DNA of 8,455 nt, taken from contig NCCR01000182.1 of the NCBI GenBank assembly GCA_002279765.1, forward strand, positions 1-8,455, written 5' to 3'. The stretch comes from Verrucomicrobia bacterium 12-59-8. Its GTDB lineage: Bacteria > Verrucomicrobiota > Verrucomicrobiae > Verrucomicrobiales > Verrucomicrobiaceae. Made by a program: the position numbers and the translations under genes. This document shows, one piece after another, positions 5,893 through 8,455 of the stretch. Position 1 is the first letter of the stretch. The number at the start of each line of letters is the position of its first letter. The notes beneath the pieces were generated by a model, which was not told where the DNA came from, ran no database searches, and saw nothing but the letters and a program-made list of their open reading frames with translations.

Positions 5893-7424
5893 GCCTGTGT
5901 CAAATGCCGCGACTGCCGGCTTCCAGCCGTGCTGCGCCTCGGTGTTTCACGCTCCAAAGATGGCACCCCGCTCAGGCGCAGAGACTCGCGACCCGGCACA
6001 CGGTTCCAGTCCTGCATCATCGCTGCCGCTGCGGTGTCGGACGGCACAACACACTCACCTACCAGGTAATCAAACAGCGACTGCGCCAGCACCGGCAGCG
6101 CTATCTGATGCGTGCGGCGCAGCTTCTTATAGAGACTCTCGGCAAAGGCCATGAAAGCCTCGAAGGCTGAGTCGCCCTGCTGCCAGAGCAGCGCCAGGGT
6201 AGCGGTGAAGTTCCCGCTGTTTGCCACCAGATCCCAGTAGCGGGCAAAACGCCGCATGCGCTGCATCTCGACAAACGGGATGTCACGATTCTCCAGCATC
6301 TCGTAGGGCGGCACCGGCGAGTATTTCATCTGAAACTCTGCATCATGCCGCACGATCGGCGTACCACGCAGTCGCTTGAGGATGCCCACCTGGATCTCCT
6401 GCGGCCCCATCTTCACCAGTCGGTCAAAGCCACGCCCAAAACTCGCTACGTCCTCGCCCGGCAGCCCCACGATGAGGTCCGCATGCACGTGGATGCCCGT
6501 TTGTTCGCGCAGAAAACGCAGGTTGTCCTCCAGCCGCGTCAGGTTCTGCCGCCGGCTGATGTTCTTCGACGTCGCCTCATCAAAGGTCTGGATACCCACC
6601 TCAAACTGCACCGCACCTGCGGGAAACTCGCGGATGATGTCGCGCAACTGCTCCGGCAGGCGGTCCGGCACCATCTCAAAGTGCAGGAACATCCCGTCAC
6701 GCCACCGGTCCAGGAAAAAGCGCAGGATCGCCATGCTCGTCGGCAGGTGCAGATTGAAGGTGCGGTCCACAAACTTGAACGTCAGAGCCCCACGATCCAG
6801 CAGCCCCTGCATCGCCTGCAAAAATGCCTCAATCGCAAAGGCACGCACCGGCACATCGAGCGAGGACAGGCAGAACTCACAGGTGAAAGGGCAGCCGCGC
6901 GAGGCCTCCACATACAGGATGCGATGCGCCAGATCCGACTCCGTGTAGAGGTCGTACGGCAGGACCACCCTATCCAGCGTCGGCAGTCCGGCAGGCATCA
7001 CCTTCGGCAGCGCCGCCTGCGCAGCCGCATCTTCCCCCAGCAGAACACCACAGACTTCGGCAAATTTCAGATCCGCCTCTCCCGTAATTACATAGTCTGC
7101 CAGCGCCACGAGAGGTTGTCCGTCCCATTCATACGACACCTCCGGCCCGCCGAGCACGATGCGGATCTCCGGCCGCAACCGCCGCAGCATCCCCAGTACC
7201 TCCGTCGTCTCCACGACATTCCAGATGTAAATACCGAAGCCCACAATGCGCGGCTCCAGCGCCAGCACCGCCTCCACGATTTCGAGTGGTGCCTGATTGA
7301 TCTGAAACTCCGCAATGCAGGCCCGCTCCCGCAAATCACCCAGGTTCGCCAGCAGGTAGCGCAGCCCGAACGAGCTGTGGATGTATTTGGCGTTGAGAGT
7401 GGCAAGGACGATGTCGGGCATCAT
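5889..7424 (-). CDS. B12-binding-domain radical SAM protein, DUF4080-type
   Basis: A cytosolic radical SAM enzyme of 511 residues and unknown substrate. Residues of about 3-135 form a cobalamin-binding-like Rossmann domain with NAKYIHSS (11-18) at the N terminus, LGGPEVSYE (91-99) and TGEAD (114-118). NAKYIHSS replaces the classical DxHxxG motif, as in many such proteins, so cobalamin would bind without a histidine ligand. The radical SAM core (about 170-360) has C178-P-F-T-C182-E-F-C185 for the [4Fe-4S] cluster, FVDRTFN (218-224), and GIQTFDE and LIVGLPGED strands. The region after about 370 fits the DUF4080 C-terminal domain. The frame stays open upstream to 7715, but homology-like sequence begins only at the double Met (7424 and 7421), and a longer form would run into the divergent aminomutase gene, so 7424 is chosen. 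The last 30 residues look disordered. It overlaps the DUF1826-like gene by four bases. Confidence 0.85.
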   Translation of the reverse strand: MMPDIVLATLNAKYIHSSFGLRYLLANLGDLRERACIAEFQINQAPLEIVEAVLALEPRIVGFGIYIWNVVETTEVLGMLRRLRPEIRIVLGGPEVSYEWDGQPLVALADYVITGEADLKFAEVCGVLLGEDAAAQAALPKVMPAGLPTLDRVVLPYDLYTESDLAHRILYVEASRGCPFTCEFCLSSLDVPVRAFAIEAFLQAMQGLLDRGALTFKFVDRTFNLHLPTSMAILRFFLDRWRDGMFLHFEMVPDRLPEQLRDIIREFPAGAVQFEVGIQTFDEATSKNISRRQNLTRLEDNLRFLREQTGIHVHADLIVGLPGEDVASFGRGFDRLVKMGPQEIQVGILKRLRGTPIVRHDAEFQMKYSPVPPYEMLENRDIPFVEMQRMRRFARYWDLVANSGNFTATLALLWQQGDSAFEAFMAFAESLYKKLRRTHQIALPVLAQSLFDYLVGECVVPSDTAAAAMMQDWNRVPGRESLRLSGVPSLERETPRRSTAGSRQSRHLTQA

Positions 7425-7504
7425 CCCGAGTGTGGCCGAGTTGTGGGTGGGCGGCAAACGCCTTTGCACCTTCACAAGGGGACTTTCGAGCCCACACCCA
7501 TCCA

Positions 7505-7518
7505 GCGCAGGCCTGCGC
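7505..7518. promoter_or_regulatory. Perfect 14-bp palindrome in the divergent intergenic region
   Basis: GCGCAGGCCTGCGC is a gapless perfect palindrome, close to the middle of the 188-base gap (7425-7612) that separates the radical SAM gene from the divergent aminomutase gene. Its place suits an operator for a dimeric regulator controlling both genes. No protein is known to bind it, and GC-rich DNA produces such palindromes by chance more often than balanced DNA would. Confidence 0.4.
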
Positions 7519-7558
7519 CCCGATGCAAGGAATGTACCCAAACTGCCGCAGGGGACGT

Positions 7559-7588
7559 TTGACATTCCAACACACCCGCGCCTAACCT
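7559..7588 (+). promoter_or_regulatory. Candidate promoter for the lysine 2,3-aminomutase gene
   Basis: TTGACA (7559-7564) is a perfect sigma-70-type -35 element. It is followed by an 18-base spacer and TAACCT (7583-7588) as a -10 element. Transcription would begin near 7595, leaving a leader of about 18 bases before the ATG at 7613. The -10 is imperfect and the leader has no clear Shine-Dalgarno. For the opposite strand I could not find a convincing promoter in this gap. Confidence 0.4.
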
Positions 7589-7612
7589 CCGCGCCCACCG
7601 ATCCCGCAGTAC

Positions 7613-8455
7613 ATGCACGACACCACACCGCTGCCTGAGAAGGAGTTCCGCTCCTCTGCTCCAGGTTATTGGTCCTCCAAGAACATCTCCCCCACCGACT
7701 GGAACAGCGCCACATGGCAGCTCAAGAATCGGATCACGACCCTCAAACAGCTCGAAGAGCACCTGACGCTGACCGAGGAGGAACGCGCAGGCGTGCTGCT
7801 CTCCGGCAACAAGCTGGCGATGGCCATCACCCCGCATTATTTCAATCTCATCGACGCCGAAGATTCAGGCTGCCCGATCCGCCGTCAGGTCATCCCACGC
7901 ATCGAAGAAACCTGGGAAGACCCCGATGAAATGAGCGACCCCTGTGGCGAAGACAGCCACATGCCCGTTCCCGGCCTCGTGCATCGCTACCCCGACCGCG
8001 TGCTGTTTCTGGTAACCGACCGCTGCGCCAGCTACTGCCGCTACTGCACCCGCAGCCGCGTCGTTTCCGGCGTGGGCGAACAGGAGCTGCACACCGAATT
8101 TGAAGCCGCCTTCCGCTACCTGGAGCGCCACACCGAGGTCCGCGACGTCCTGCTCTCCGGCGGCGATCCCCTGCTCTTCTCAGACGCCAAGCTCGACGCC
8201 CTGCTCACCCGCCTGCGCGCCATCAAGCACATCGAATTCATCCGCATCGGCAGCCGCGTGCCCATCTTCGTGCCCCAGCGCATCACACTAGAGCTTTGCG
8301 AAATGCTGCAAAAGCACCACCCCCTCTGGCTCAGCATCCACACCAACCACCCCCGCGAACTCACCACCGAAGTCCGCGACGCCCTCGCCCTCCTCGCCAA
8401 TCACGGCGTCCCCCTCGGCAATCAAAGCGTCCTCCTGCGCGGTGTGAACGACAAC
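7613..8455 (+). CDS. kamA: Lysine 2,3-aminomutase family protein (KamA/EpmB), N-terminal part
   Basis: A PLP- and radical-SAM-dependent aminomutase, cut by the right edge after 281 codons with no stop. It matches the family closely: HRYPDRVLFLVTDRC, then the cluster motif C138-A-S-Y-C142-R-Y-C145, with T-R147 right after it (the arginine that holds the substrate carboxylate in the clostridial enzyme). Next come LSGGDPLL (181-188) for SAM binding, IRIGSRVPIFVPQRIT, and LGNQSVLLRGVND near the window end. The known enzyme turns L-lysine into L-beta-lysine. The lysine that binds PLP and the two aspartates that select lysine lie beyond the window, so a beta-lysine enzyme, an EpmB-type EF-P modifier and a glutamate 2,3-aminomutase cannot be told apart here. 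The ATG at 7613 is the first in frame after a TAA at 7583-7585. The Shine-Dalgarno is weak. It is divergent from another radical SAM gene. Confidence 0.9.
   Translation, partial: MHDTTPLPEKEFRSSAPGYWSSKNISPTDWNSATWQLKNRITTLKQLEEHLTLTEEERAGVLLSGNKLAMAITPHYFNLIDAEDSGCPIRRQVIPRIEETWEDPDEMSDPCGEDSHMPVPGLVHRYPDRVLFLVTDRCASYCRYCTRSRVVSGVGEQELHTEFEAAFRYLERHTEVRDVLLSGGDPLLFSDAKLDALLTRLRAIKHIEFIRIGSRVPIFVPQRITLELCEMLQKHHPLWLSIHTNHPRELTTEVRDALALLANHGVPLGNQSVLLRGVNDN

Noticed and set aside
6345..7562. 405-codon open frame on the + strand
   Set aside because: It lies opposite the radical SAM gene, is rich in His/Arg/Gln as antisense frames of GC-rich genes are, and has no recognisable domain.
7425..7715. 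N-terminal extension of the radical SAM frame up to a Met at 7715
   Set aside because: The extra 97 residues are Cys/Arg/Ser-rich with no family pattern, they overlap the start of the well-supported aminomutase gene, and typical family members start at the LATLNAKYIHSS segment.

Overview
The window is a GC-rich, gene-dense bacterial chromosome segment. It carries seven real genes, two of them cut by the window edges. The gene types together (an integron-integrase-family recombinase, a large AsmA-like envelope protein, a B12-binding DUF4080-type radical SAM protein and a lysine 2,3-aminomutase) would fit a Gram-negative environmental bacterium, possibly of the Verrucomicrobiota/Planctomycetota group. 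That placement is an impression from protein style only, because no rRNA or other phylogenetic marker is present.

Layout. Left edge (2-664, +): the C-terminal catalytic part of an IntI-like tyrosine recombinase. If it is a true integron integrase, its attI site and any cassettes would lie off the left edge. It converges on the next gene across a 309-base gap (665-973) that holds a perfect 10-bp inverted repeat. From 974 to 7424 five genes run leftward on the minus strand, in two tightly coupled pairs plus one single gene. Read in the direction of transcription, they are a B12-binding radical SAM protein (5889-7424), then a DUF1826-like protein with an HxD...H...R pattern (5215-5892, ATGA overlap). 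After a 58-base gap with a perfect dyad come a SufR/ArsR-type winged-helix regulator (4503-5156) and a lipoprotein of unknown function (3766-4506, ATGA overlap). After a 104-base gap carrying four 10-bp phased repeats comes an 895-residue AsmA-like protein (974-3661). Right edge (7613-8455, +): the N-terminal 281 residues of a lysine 2,3-aminomutase, divergent from the radical SAM gene. The 188-base divergent gap contains a perfect 14-bp palindrome and a plausible promoter.

How they may work together. The regulator and lipoprotein are almost certainly co-translated, and the lipoprotein and AsmA-like protein both belong to the cell envelope, so 5156-974 may be a regulated envelope unit. The radical SAM/DUF1826-like pair is a separate, uncharacterised unit that joins a B12/[4Fe-4S] radical enzyme to a protein whose conserved residues resemble a metal-binding cupin or 2-oxoglutarate oxygenase. 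It diverges from a second radical SAM enzyme and may share a control region with it. The radical SAM/DUF1826-like pair and the odd-cysteine regulator are the best candidates for undescribed biology. All functional links between genes are inferred from position only.
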